DNA of 64,000 nt from positions 46,974,825 through 47,038,824 of the forward strand of contig NC_135212.1 of assembly GCF_052324685.1 (NCBI RefSeq), given 5' to 3'. Below the pieces are notes generated by a model. That model had not been told where the DNA came from, made no database searches, and saw only the letters and a program-made list of their open reading frames with translations. The DNA is from Brachyhypopomus gauderio. Lineage: Eukaryota; Chordata; Actinopteri; Gymnotiformes; Hypopomidae. Positions 35,826-47,304 of this stretch are shown one piece after another (the stretch's first letter is position 1; each line of letters opens with the position of its first letter). Both the position numbers and the translations under genes were made by a program.

Positions 35826-36929
35826 GGCTGGGTATCGATTTAAATTTCAAGAATCGATCCGATTCCGAAGATTAAGAATCGATTTATTTCGATTTAATCC
35901 GATTTAATCGATTCGATCCAATTCGGGGTTTAGTGTTATTAAAAATGTATTTGAGCTGTTTCCTGACTATGTACAGAAGCAACATGTTAAAACTAGTATT
36001 ATATCGATATTAATCAGCAAATAGTTACTGGTAGTTGGTAGTTACTGACGGCTGGACAATAAACAGAGGACATCTTTGAGGTGTCTATATCTGCAACAGT
36101 GGACTCCTACTGGGACACTAACCAGTGCATTATTATTATGATTGAAATAATTAAGAATTCACCCAAAAGCTGTTGCTACCAAATGCATTTTTATTTTAAA
36201 AGTGCTCACACTTAATAAACTGAAATTATAAAATTTAAACGTGTATTTTTCTTTAAAGTGTGAATATAATAACAGAACTGTCACGTTATGGTCCCCGACC
36301 CCTCCCTGTTGGGCGTGTGTTAACGGTGTCTGCGTCTACTCGTCTGCGTCTGTAGATCTCAGTGGGTGCGGGTGCGTCTTGTGATAATCCTCACCTGTGG
36401 CTCGTCTCGTCATCACGTGGGGTTTATGTGGTTTGTCTATTTAATGTGTGTTCGCGCAGCGTCCTGTGCTCGTCGTTGTTTGAGTCACACATGTTCTATG
36501 TAAATGTGCTTTATGTGCGCTGTCTGCGCTTTGGTAAATGTAATAAACGTAACGATTTGGAAAGTGCAAAGGATTATGTCTCGTCCATCGCCTTGCGCCC
36601 AACGTTACAAGAACATTTTTAACTTTTATTAAATGTAAAAACACTGGGTAAACTGTCAGTGACATGGACTAACTGTAAATAGTCACTGACACTGGATAAA
36701 CTGTCCTTCTGCTTTTAGATTGCCGATTTGACTATCGTCGTTACTGTCACTGTCCGACGCCATGTTGTTTTACAGTTAGTTAGACCGAGCACGCCTGCGT
36801 GAATTCAGTGACGAGGCGGGTGTAAAAGTTCACTAAAAAAATCGATCTTTGGACGTACGAATCGATTATCAGATCATCTTATGTGAATCGATTCTGAATC
36901 GGAAAATCGATTTTTTCAACACAGGCCTA
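35823..36929. mobile_element. Non-autonomous DNA element rich in ATCGATT
   Basis: The termini TAGGGCTGGGTATCGATT and AATCGATT...CAGGCCTA are imperfect inverted repeats. The ends are rich in ATCGATT words. It is flanked on both sides by TA microsatellites, so the target duplication is not resolvable. It carries a solo LTR. The superfamily is uncertain, possibly hAT. Confidence 0.6.
36279..36609 (+). mobile_element. Solo LTR, 331 bp
   Basis: Begins TGTCACGTTATGG and ends AACGTTACA, with an exact 5-bp duplication AGAAC at 36274-36278 and 36610-36614. It contains a TATTTAATG promoter-like word and AATAAA. No internal retroelement region is present, so it probably arose by LTR-LTR recombination. 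Confidence 0.8.
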
Positions 36930-37018
<89 letters not shown>

Positions 37019-37032
37019 CATATATATATACA

Positions 37033-37101
<69 letters not shown>

Positions 37102-37104
37102 GTA
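36930..37104. repeat. (TA)n microsatellite, ~175 bp
   Basis: TA run with a few CATA interruptions. Translated ORFs in it are meaningless. Confidence 0.95.
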
Positions 37105-37105
37105 T

Positions 37106-37797
37106 CAGTAGCGAACCGTGACCATTAAACCTGGGCCCGCTACAACCCCCCCCCCCCCCCTCCCCCCCGATTTTTTTTTCCCTCTCCTAATAAACTGCAA
37201 TAAAGAATAAAGAAAAAACCGAGACGATAGTATAGCTTTAGAAACGCATGTAGTGCGTTCAAATAGCATTTGTACTAGATAACTAGTTAAGCAAAATAAG
37301 TTTCCAAACAAAATAAGGTTTCACAGCTCCATGGTTCTCGGAAGCGGAATATGTAAATGAGGATGTCAAAGGGCCGAATCGAAACTAGCTAGCGGCGGTA
37401 GGCTAACAACAGCTAGCGTCGCCACAGCGGGCGGAAATTATCATACAGTTAAGCCCGCCCACTAAGAGGGAGGATATGATTGGTCAATTTTACTGTCATT
37501 GGAAACTGGTATTGCGCTGAATTATAACTGCCAGGCCCTCTGTAAACGAACAGCGGGCATCACAGTCCTGATAGGGGGAGACACAGGCTCACAGGCTTCC
37601 ACTTAACCCCTCACCTTCCAACACAGATTGAATAGACACGGTTGAATAATCTATTTGCTTATATTTTTGTAATTGTTTAGATGTCGATTGTAAAACTGTA
37701 AGTAGATAAAATAAAATAGGATAATTATATATATAATGTTTTAAGAATATTTTAGGCCCTCTGAGAGGGCGTAGATGGCCCTGACGGTTCCCCACTG
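37106..37797. mobile_element. Non-autonomous hAT-like element, ~692 bp
   Basis: The ends CAGTAGCGAACCGTGAC and GACGGTTCCCCACTG are near-inverted. Flanks are TA-rich, so a duplication cannot be proven. It has a C-rich run at 37147-37168 and no transposase. Confidence 0.6.
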
Positions 37798-37918
<121 letters not shown>

Positions 37919-38070
37919 CAAATTTTTGTGTACAGTTTCCAGAACATTTTGGCTAGAGGACCTTCATAAGCTGTTCCTCCTATTATTAATTCAGAAGCTC
38001 TTTGCTTGCACAGCTGATGAAGGAACGTCCTGTTTCTCTGGAAACTTTGTGTACTTCACTACACCAGCTC

Positions 38071-38080
<10 letters not shown>

Positions 38081-38150
<70 letters not shown>
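38081..38150. repeat. (TG)(TA)n microsatellite
   Basis: Short TG run followed by about 30 TA repeats. Confidence 0.93.
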
Positions 38151-38152
<2 letters not shown>

Positions 38153-38184
38153 GTATTCATATAAGTAAACATCTTATTTTATAC

Positions 38185-38368
38185 ATATTAGTGCTGTCAA
38201 TTCCAGGTGCCGCGATTAAAAGTCCTCACCAGGATTTTGCTCAAGCCTGCTAGATTTTCTAATTAGCAATCCAGGTAAAATTTGTGGAATCAACACAATC
38301 CAGGAAGCCTGAGCAAAATCCTGGTGAGGACTTTTAATCGCGGCACCTGGAATTGACAGCACTAATAT
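38185..38368. mobile_element. Palindromic MITE with 59-bp perfect arms
   Basis: Arms 38185-38243 and 38310-38368 are exact reverse complements (TTAGTGCTGTCAATTCC outward, AGGATTTTGCTCA inward) around a ~66-bp centre that is itself partly palindromic. There is no ORF. The structure would fold into a long hairpin. Confidence 0.85.
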
Positions 38369-38373
38369 ATATA

Positions 38374-39412
38374 CACTGCTCAAAAAAATAAAGGGAACAC
38401 TTAAACAACACAATATAACTCCAAGTCAACCACACTTCCGTGAAACCAACCTGTTCAGTTAGGAAGCAACACTGACTGTGAATCAATTTCACCTGCTGTT
38501 GTGCAAATGGAATAGACAACAGGTAGAAATGAGAGGCAATTAGCAAGACCCCCCCTATAAAGGAGTGGTTCTGCAGGTGGGGACCACAGACCACTTCTCA
38601 GTACCTATGCTTTCTGGCTGATGTTTTGGTCACTTTTGAATGTTGGTGGTCCTTTCACACTCGTGATAGCATGACACGGACTCTACAACCCACACAAGTG
38701 GCTCAGGTAGTGCAGCTCATCCAGGATGGCACATCAATGCGAGCTGTGGCAAGAAGGTTTGCTGTGTCTGTCAGCGTAGTGTCCAGAGGCTGGAGGCGCT
38801 ACCAGGAGACAGGCCAGTACACCAGGAGACGTGGAGGAGGCCGTAGGAGGGCAACAACCCAGCAGCAGGACCGCTACCTCCTCCTTTGTGCAAGAAGGAA
38901 CAGGAGCACTGCCAGAGGCCTGCAAAATGACCTCCAGCAGGCCACAAATGTGCATGTGTCTGCACAAACGGTTAGAAACTGACTCCATGAGGATGGTATG
39001 AGGGCCCGACGTCCACAGATGGGGGTTGTGCTCACAGCCCAACACCGTGCAGGAGGCTTGGCATTTGCCAGAGAACACCAGGATTGGCAAATTCGCCACT
39101 GGTGCCTTGTGCTCTTCACAGATGAAAGCAGGTTCACACTGAGCACATGTGACAGAGTCTGGAGACGTCGTGGAGAGCGATCTGCTACCTGCAACATCCT
39201 TCAGCATGACCGGTTTGGCAGTGGGTCAGTAATGGTGTGGAGTGGCATTTCTTTGGAGGGCCGCACAGCCCTCCATGTGCGCACCAGGGGTAGCCTGACT
39301 GCCATTAGGTACCGAGATGAGATCCTCAGACCCCTTGTGAGACCATATGCTGGTGCGGTTGGCCCTGGGTTCCTCCTAATGCAGGACAATGCTAGACCTC
39401 ATGTGGCTGGAG
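38374..39412 (+). mobile_element. Tc1-like transposon, 3' part missing
   Basis: The left terminal repeat CACTGCTCAAAAAAATAAAG follows a TA. The element is cut off at about 39412, where a hAT-like end begins, and its right half is not found in the window. Confidence 0.88.
38671..39408 (+). pseudogene. Tc1-type DDE transposase pseudogene
   Basis: Starts [20 protein letters not shown]. It has an N-terminal paired helix-turn-helix region and an Arg-rich linker. A CGA-to-TGA-like stop comes after about 103 codons (38980), then the same frame continues (MRARRPQMGVVL, LFTDESRFTL with the first Asp). The sequence ends at LLMQDNARPHVAG, just after the second Asp, so the final Glu region is lost. Confidence 0.9.
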
Positions 39413-39900
39413 CAGCGTTTCTCAACCGGGGTGCCGTCTGTCTTCATCGGGGGTGCCGTCAAAATATTCTGATGTGAAATAAAAAACTATAGTTTTAAAA
39501 ATTGAAGTTATTATACGCTTTAAAAATCATTAAAATGTATTTCATATGACCAGATCTCTCAAGTTTGGTGGGCGTGAGCTTTTTTTCCGGCGGGGGGGAT
39601 TGGAATCTGTCGCGATGGTTAGTGTAGCGGCTGTGTGTGTGTGTGGTTGGGGAGCGGGCTGGCTAAAGTCTACCAAGAAACAGCGCGATCTATATTCTGA
39701 TTGGTTCAACCTGTTATAATATACAACCGATGGATTGGCTGAATATGCTGCGGTGTGCGGCGATTAGATTATTAAAAAAATAAATTAATAATAATATTCA
39801 AGCGTGAGAAATTCCATGTGTGGCGTGAGCGTGTGAAATCGCTAAATATGCGATACAAATATCTTTACATTTTCTTTAATACCGGTTTTGGTTCAATTGC
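39413..39900. mobile_element. hAT-like fragment, one end only
   Basis: Begins CAGCGTTTCTCAACCGGGG, a common hAT end, inside the Tc1 transposase. No matching right end was found. The remaining sequence is AT-rich with short GT and G runs and no gene. Confidence 0.5.
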
Positions 39901-39919
39901 TAAAATATATCTTAAGTAG

Positions 39920-40012
39920 GTGATTGTGCTACCAACATACACTTTTACATGTTGGTGGAGGGACTGGACAACAGAGCACAGTATCTCTGTTCGCAGTATG
40001 ACCTGCCTGAAG
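39920..40012 (+). CDS. Possible upstream exon of the Ulp1-PHD gene
   Basis: Bounded by GTAG and GTAATT splice-like sites, 93 bp. In phase 0 it joins directly to the exon at 42665 and reads VIVLPTYTFTC, loosely like the strand before the catalytic His of Ulp1 peptidases, but no HW pair is visible. A second frame is also open (HFYMLVEGLD), so the assignment is weak. Confidence 0.35.
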
Positions 40013-40859
40013 GTAATTGTACTAGTGTTGTCAAAAAAATCGATATGTATCGATACTGAACATTCTGAAACGGTACAATACTCGTTTCTCTTAAGTATCA
40101 ATTCTTTTTACATAAAATGCGCTTTCGTTTGAGCCACCCAAGCCGCCGTAATGCACAGGACAGTTTGTAATGCTAAAATGGCAGCTAAAGCAAACGCAGT
40201 GCTGTTGGATTCGAAGCAGATACAGATGGAAAACCGAAGGACACGAACAAGCCAGTTTGCAAGCGGTGCTTTTGGAACATTTCAACGAAGGGCGCTAAAG
40301 CCTGGTTGAGTGACCAGCGCTTGACTCCAGCCACCTCGCGCGAACCTCCGCGAGCGGTGGAGGCGTTTATACTTTCCGCTTTGCAGTGTTGTCCGAAACT
40401 ATATGTGGTAGTATAAAAGAGACACCCCTCAACAACAGGGGAATGAACACTTACCTGACGAATTTTAATGCTGCTTTGTGTTTCAGGTTTGAAGGTGCTG
40501 GAATGTAGGCTAGAGTACTTTAAAATGCTTGAAATTGTAACTACTTCGTTTCACAACAAATATCTGTCTGACTGAACAGTTCACTTGCATTACGTTAACA
40601 AATACGAGCCTCTTGTAATTCCAGGACGAAACATGAGAGAACGTGAAGACGTTAAGATTGGGCGTTTTGAAATTAAACAACCATTAAATTATGTGGTAAA
40701 AAGCACAATTTTTTACCACATTACCACATTTTTTACCGAAACTCGGCCCGATCGAAAAATAGTCGCACGAGTGAAAAATCGGCTGAAAATGGGCCAAAAA
40801 TCGCACAGTGTACACCCAGCTTAAGTTATGTTTTTTGTTGAATCTCCGTAGCGTTCTCC

Positions 40860-41517
40860 TGTCACGCCCCTTGATCTCGCCGCCCATTGTTAGTCTTGAT
40901 CAGCTGTTTATGTTTAACTCCTTGATGTGTTTGGTTTATATTCCCGTGTGTAATATAAACATTGTTGCGAGAGTTGTATGTTCTGTTCCCCGTGTTTGTT
41001 ATCGGATCTGCCCTTGGTGTTTAACTTTGATCATTGTATGTTCAGCGTTTGGTCCTTTCGATTAGATTTGTTTCGAGTTGTTTCGCAGATCATCCTATGT
41101 TTGGTTTTATACTCTTTATTGAGTCAACGCGTTATTGTTTCCTGATGGTTCGTTAGTGAAGTTAGTTGATTTCGCCAGGTCTGTTTTGCATTAGTCCGGT
41201 TTATTGTATTGTCCTTTTTGAATACGTTTGTTTGTTTACTGTTTGTGTAATAACTCGTTCATATTTTTGTATTCCTTGTCGTGTCTGAGAGGTGTGGGTA
41301 ACTAGTCTGTGTACTATTGTTCACTCAAGGAGTTTTACCATTGCATTCGCAGTATTTCGTTGTCTGAAGCTCCGAGTGTTAATGTAAATGAAATGCCTCG
41401 CCATTAAAGAGCGATTCGAGCCGATTAGGTTAGGAGACGGGAGGAAACTCCTACTCCTACCAATAAATCTGACTCTCAGCAGCATCTGTGTCCTTCTCCT
41501 AGTTCTTGCATGTTACA
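40860..41517 (+). mobile_element. Candidate solo LTR, ~658 bp
   Basis: Begins TGTCACGCCCC and ends CATGTTACA, like the solo LTR at 36279 (TGTCACG to GTTACA). It interrupts the hAT-family sequence, which resumes at TCCACCTT. Target duplication is unclear (CTCC versus TCCA). Confidence 0.45.
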
Positions 41518-41529
41518 TCCACCTTATAC

Positions 41530-41676
41530 AGGTGTATGAACCCTGCAAACATGACTTTGTTCATTGCGCTGAAGGCGCGGCACGCGCAAAGTTACAAAAT
41601 TCGAGAGATGCACGACCTCGCGTGCGCAGCGCTTCAGCGCGATGAACAAAGTCATGTTTGCAGGGTTCATACACCT
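41530..41676. repeat. Inverted repeat with 45-bp arms
   Basis: Arms 41530-41574 and 41632-41676 (AGGTGTATGAACCCTGC and its complement) differ at one position. A one-arm relative lies at about 60487. Confidence 0.8.
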
Positions 41677-42664
41677 TGTGGAATTCAAACACTTGTATGT
41701 CACTTTCAAGGTCCATTTCAATATTTCCCAGCATGAGCAAAGACACTTCGTCAGACGTTCAAAAGACGTCCACTGAAAAGCCAGAATGAAAGTTTTTGCG
41801 ACGTCTTTTTTAAACGTCTTTTGAACGTCTATTGCTGCCGTTCAGTTGCAGTTTTTGCACGTCCACTGACATCCAATAAAGGTCCTAGGCAGACGTTCAG
41901 ATAGAAAATTCGTCATAGATGTCCATGTTAAGTTAAGGTTAAGGTCCTAGTCACACTGTCAGATTTTGAACCAGTTTTGAACGTCCACCAGACATGGGTC
42001 TGGACTGACCTACGTGATACAGACATGATTTTAACGTCTTTTTGATATCGCATGTTTGTTGGGATAAGTTAAATATTTATACATATACTCTAAATTATTC
42101 GCTTTTTTACCACATTATTTAATGGTTGTTTATTTTCGTCTTCACGTTCTCTCATGTTTCGTCCTGGAATTACAAGAGGCTCGTATTTAACGTCATATAA
42201 GTGAACCGATCAGTCAGCTATTTGTTGTGAAATGAAGTTACACTTTCAAGCATTTTTTAACACAAAGCAACATTCATTTGTTTATAAAAAAAATAAAAAG
42301 GCTTTAAAACAGAAATTAGCACAGTATCTGACTTTGGTATCGAATTTTAATATATTTTTAAGTATCGTATCGAAGTTGTAATTCTTAGTATCGTGACAAG
42401 CCTAAATTGTACATTTTAATTGTAATTGTAAAAAATACCAGCATAAAATGGATCAATTATTGACTGGACCTGCTGTACTCTATACAAATAGAATCTTCAA
42501 CCAGACAGTACTGTGATGTTTCCTCGCATTGTGGGTCATTCATCCCCTGAGTCAGGAAACCACTTCATTCTTTGGATTAGTGCAAGATATTCTACTCTAG
42601 GTGGAGTTGTACAATCTGCTGTAAATGGCTTAATATGCAGCCAATGGGATATTTATTTTAACAG

Positions 42665-45322
42665 GTGTTTTGTGGACACTTAAAGAAGATTCGCATATAT
42701 GATTCACTGAACAAGTACAAGGAGGTTGTGACAAAGGATATGGATTTACTGAGGCAAGTTCTTTATGAGTGATATTAATTTTTTATTTAAACATAATGCT
42801 TTTTTCTCTCACTCTTACTCTCACAGGGTGTTTGTTGAAAGAGTGCTGTCTCTTTTTTACTACCCCCACCCCCTCCCCTCTAGCCATGTTTTTCAGGATG
42901 TTTGGCAGTTGAAAGAGTGGACAGTGGAATACTCAACACAGTGGCACCAGCAAGATTCTGACAACTGTGGGGTATTTGTATGCACTGTAAGTCAAGCTTG
43001 ATTTGTTAGAATTAACCAGTTGTACTGGAGCGGTGTTCATGAAGCAAAGACGTGTACTGTAAAAAATGCTTTTGGCCGATAAAGTGCAGTCATTCTATCC
43101 AAAACTTTGTGAATAAAACCACTAAGCACACTTCGATCTACATGCGTTTTCTAAAGCCTAATGTTTCATTGATAATGGCATAACTGCATTGTGTGATTGT
43201 ACCACTCTAGCTATTCCCTCTAGCCAGTGTTCACTTGCACTTTATTTCATTTTGTGTATAAATAAATGTATTTCACGATGCAGGATTTCTGACATGTCCA
43301 GGGCTTGCATTATTCAGCTTACTAAGACATTCTGCTTTGTAAAATACCCTTTACAAAGCAAAAATTAGTTGAGCCAAAGAAAGCTAAATATTCCAATTGG
43401 GCAAACTTCAAATTTTGGGAGCTAGTCAGTTCCTCTGCACTTTTGATACTGGGTAGCCTTATTTTTTTTTTAATAATTTTTCACTCATCTTTTCTGTCTG
43501 TTTGTTTACTAAACCCATAATTGTATCAGGGACCATAGGCATTGTAGCTATTGTTTTGTGTTTTATGGCAAACAGATGGCAGAGATGGAACTACAAGGGA
43601 AACAAATGACATCAGAATCACTAAAACATTCACATCTACAGTATTTCCGGAGGTACCATGCTACATTGGTGAAAGATGTAGTTATAGAGGTTAGTGAAAA
43701 GAATCCAGCTTGCTGTACCTGAACTTTTTTTTATTACCTTTGGTAATATTGAGATTTTTTTATATAATAATTTTTAACCTTACATTCTTAAAGGACTCTG
43801 CAAAGACTAAGAAGACAAATACAAATGCTACAGATTGCATGGCCAGTAAACTGAACGTGTGTACATTCCAAAAAGTGGGCCAAAAATGGTATGTACTTCA
43901 TGCAATGTGTTTATGGAATGTAGATAAAAATACAAAGTGATCTCACTTCTATTCATATCTTAGGTCTCTCTATCCTGAAGTTGACACAATTCAGTGGGTT
44001 CAGTGTGACTTGTGCAAGGGCTGGTTGCACACTGATTGTGCTGGAGTGTCAGAGGCAGATGTCAAACGTGGATCATTTAAGTGTGGCTGTGAAATCACAC
44101 AACCATATACCTATGACAGGTATGCAACTGCATTTGTGTGAGTGTTTTTCTTGGATCAATAAATTGTATCTGTATCACAGCACCCTGAACACTCTACTCA
44201 AGGATGGTTTGGAGGCTTTGTTAACTGATGATGAAATTAAGGTATTTCAACTCTTACTGTGTGAGCTGGTGAAGTGAAAAGTTGAACAAATGTTGAAGTT
44301 TGTAATTTATTCATTAATATATATTTCCCCCTAGAGCTTGCTTTTACTTAGATTGTTCACACATAGCCATTGAATGTTGAATTGATTCATTGATTAACTG
44401 ATAAAATTTTGGATAGTGATTTTAAATGATTTTTGTTTTATAGATTATTAATAAATAATGTGTGTAACAAAATCTGTCTCAGGCCATACATGGGGCTCTT
44501 TACAAAGGACAAAAGCGATCAAATCGTTGGTACCTTTGGAAGCACCCACAAACTTCACCAAAACTTAAACAATGCCTCAAACCAAGGATGACCCCTTTCA
44601 GTGATGAAGTTGTAAGTGAGGACATCTTTTAACCTTTTTTATTTGAAGTTTAATATAACATTACTGTATCTTCTGTTTGCTATATTCAATTACATTTGTC
44701 TTCATTGTTCCATGTCTTATCTATAAGACACAACAGCTACTTGACAAAATTTCCAAGGCACTAAACATGCAAAATGACTTCCCAAACCTTGACCTCCTTT
44801 TTGACGTGTTGCTCCCAGAGGTATTTGTTTTTGTACTGACAATTTCACTTGAACAGGTGAGCTGTACATGGGTTCATTTAAATTTTTTAAAACAGTAAAG
44901 TTGTAACGCGAACCCCCAGGGAACAGGGGACTCGCGGGGGTTTTGTAGGAGATGAACCCAGGGGCAAAACCCAAAAGAAAACACGACAAACTGAGACCGC
45001 CGTCACTAAGCGGGAAACACGGAAAAGAAAACTGAGTAAAAACTCAGAAAATGAGAACACACACACACACACGGAGGAAAGCACTCGACGTGTCGTGACA
45101 AAAAGGGAGCACAAACGAACAAAATAAAAACTAGCCAGGGAGCTGGCTGAAAACAAATAGCACACGGAGGAAACCACTCGACGTGTCGTGATCAAAGTAG
45201 CACAAACAAACAAAATAAAAACTAGCCAGGGCTGAAAACAAAAGCATAAAAACTAAAAATATAGAGAAGAAAACAGCTTGGGGAAAACTTGAGAAAGGCC
45301 AGTAAGGGCGCAGGAGAAGAGA

Positions 45323-45371
<49 letters not shown>

Positions 45372-45950
45372 TGCTCAATAACCAGGAGTAGGGCTGGCTG
45401 CAAGAGCGAGAGGCAACAAACAACTCAGCAGTGAGGTACTGCAACCGTGCCCATTAAATAGGGGAAGGCACAGCTGCAGGTCCTCACCACTGATTGCATC
45501 TCCCACGAGTATTAGCTCGTGGGTTCCCTCCAGTGGCGACAGGAGGGCTGGTCCTGGACCCAGTCCTGACACTACCACGAGTATTTGCTCGTGGGTTCCC
45601 TCTGGTGGCGACAGGAGGGATGGTCCTGGACCCAGCCCTGACAAAAGTAGCATTGACAATCAAAGCCAAGGGTTTTTTTTTGTAAAAAAAAATTATATAA
45701 ATTAAAAAAGAATTTAAATATTTAACTAGTATTCATGCATATCAGTGATTATAGTTCCCTTAAACAGGACAAATGCACTAAAATATGAAAATCACAACTC
45801 TTGGCAAAATAAGAACACTTGCAGTTACTAATGAAGTTTTTTTTCTGTGGCCCTGCCCCCTCAAAGGTTACACTCAAAATTATTGAGAAACATATATTCC
45901 GCTATGCAGCAGAAACTTTACTTGCCTCTGGCTATGCTATAAAAATCAAG
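42665..45950 (+). CDS. Ulp1-type peptidase plus PHD-like finger gene, partial
   Basis: Nine exons: 42665-42753, 42827-42986, 43576-43689, 43794-43888, 43964-44119, 44181-44241, 44483-44611, 44728-44820, 45867-45950. They join in one frame with no stop (327 codons). The peptidase part shows KKIRIYDSL (candidate catalytic Asp) and WHQQDSDNCGVFVC (Gln and catalytic Cys), as in the SUMO-peptidase family C48. It then has VQCDLCKGWLHTDCAG and KCGCE, a PHD-like zinc-binding segment, and a novel tail (NRWYLWKHPQ, FPNLDLLFDVLLPE). The catalytic His should lie further upstream. The first intron uses a GC donor. 5' and 3' ends are not found. Ulp1 and PHD modules occur together in KDZ/Zisupton-type transposon proteins as I recall, so a domesticated or transposon origin is possible; this is inference. 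Confidence 0.8.
44902..45643 (-). mobile_element. Solo LTR in an intron, 742 bp
   Basis: On the minus strand it begins TGTCAGGGCTGGG and ends TTCGCGTTACA. A 5-bp duplication AAAGT flanks it (44897-44901, 45644-45648). It lies between the last two exons of the Ulp1-PHD gene, in the opposite orientation. A GA run (45326-45369) and a ~77-bp duplicated block sit inside it. Confidence 0.82.
45500..45643. repeat. Two tandem ~77-bp copies inside the LTR
   Basis: The block from ACGAGTATT through GTGGGTTCCCTC to CCTGGACCCAG occurs twice with a few differences. Confidence 0.8.
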
Positions 45951-46668
45951 GTACAGTACGTTTTAATATCTTGTACTTTTCACTCATTACTATTACATGT
46001 GTGGCTATAAACTTTGCCATGAGGCAGAAAGTAACAGTACAATGTCTTTTTCCAATGATTCACCTTATTTTAGGTTCATCATGTAACAATACAAATTTAC
46101 TTGACTTTAATTAATGTTTGTAATACTCTTCTGATGTATAGAAATCTTCCAATATTTTAACTTAAGGTTCATATTTTTAAGTTTTCATAAAGGCTTTTCT
46201 TTTCTTTTTAATAAAATTCACTTTGTTAACCTACAACAGTTTAAATATATATTTTTAATTAATTCCTTACATGTTGGATTAAAACAGTGCTTCTCAAATA
46301 GTGGGGCGCGCCCCCCTGGGGGGGGGCGCAGTGCAGTGCCTGGGGGGGCGCGCATGTGACCTGGTTTAAGCCTACTTTCGCGAGTGACCGCAGCGCTCGA
46401 CTCCGCCCACCTCGCGCAAACCTCTTCGAACCTCTTATACTTTCAAATCAAAATCAAATATATTTGTATATTTTATTTGTATATTTGGCACATTCTGTGC
46501 AGTGTTCTCCGAAACGATGTGTGGTAGTATAAAGAAACACCCCTCAAAAACAGGGGAAGGAACATTTACCTGACGAATTTTAATGTTGCTTTGTGTTTCA
46601 GGTTTGAAAGGTGCTGGAATTTAGGCTAAAGTACTTGAAAATGCTTGAAATTGTAACTACTTCGTTTC

Positions 46669-46942
46669 TAGGGTTGCCATCTGTCCCGGTTTTCCCGGGC
46701 TGTCCCGGTTTTCCTTCTTTTATAATATTTGGTATTTGGCAAAAAAAATCATTTAATGTCCCGGTTTTCACTAGTTTAGTTCTAACGACTATTTAGACTG
46801 TTTTAAATCTGCACACTTTAAATCTGTTTTTTTTCTCGCTGTGTCCATTTAACACCCCCCCCCCCCCGTAACATTTTACGTTCGCCACCCCGTGTAAGTA
46901 TGACAGTGTCCTTGTTTTTGTCAGACATAGGTAGCAACCCTA
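46669..46942. mobile_element. Nested hAT-type MITE, 274 bp
   Basis: The ends TAGGGTTGCCATCTGTCCC and GTAGCAACCCTA carry an 8-bp duplication TTCGTTTC (46661-46668, 46943-46950). The uninterrupted site is visible in the related sequence at about 40548 (CTTCGTTTCACAAC). Confidence 0.9.
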
Positions 46943-47304
46943 TTCGTTTCACAACAAATATCTGTCTGACTGAACAGTTTTCTTGTAAACAAATACGAGC
47001 CTCTTGTAATTCCAGGATGAAACATGAGAGAACGTGAAGACGTTAAGATTGGGCGTTTTGAGAATAAACAACCATTAAATAATGTGATAAAAAAGCGAAT
47101 TATTTCGAATCATTTTGAGTATATGTATAAATATTTAACTTAATTAAGTTTAACGTGCTGGGAAATATTGAAATGGACCCTCGCGCCGCGTCAAGTTTAT
47201 AGCCTACTTGACGCGTCGCGAGCGGCGCTCGTGAAAGTATAAACAAGGCTTAAACCAGCTTCATTGTCAGCCTGAGCGCGGGGAGTCATCGATAAAGAGA
47301 CAAC

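Larger units (their letters stand above)
40023..42404. mobile_element. hAT-like non-autonomous element, 2382 bp, nested
   Basis: The ends TAGTGTTGTCA and TGACAAGCCTA are inverted, with an exact 8-bp duplication AATTGTAC (40015-40022, 42405-42412). The interior shares blocks with 46490-47130 and 60090-61115. It holds a candidate solo LTR, a hairpin and an ACGTC-rich stretch (41745-42060). No transposase ORF was seen. Confidence 0.8.

Noticed and set aside
36849-37121. Tyr/Ile repeat ORFs
   Set aside because: Translation of TA microsatellite.
41388-41736. Overlapping ORFs on both strands with similar peptides
   Set aside because: Explained by the 45-bp-arm inverted repeat, which gives the same peptide in both directions.
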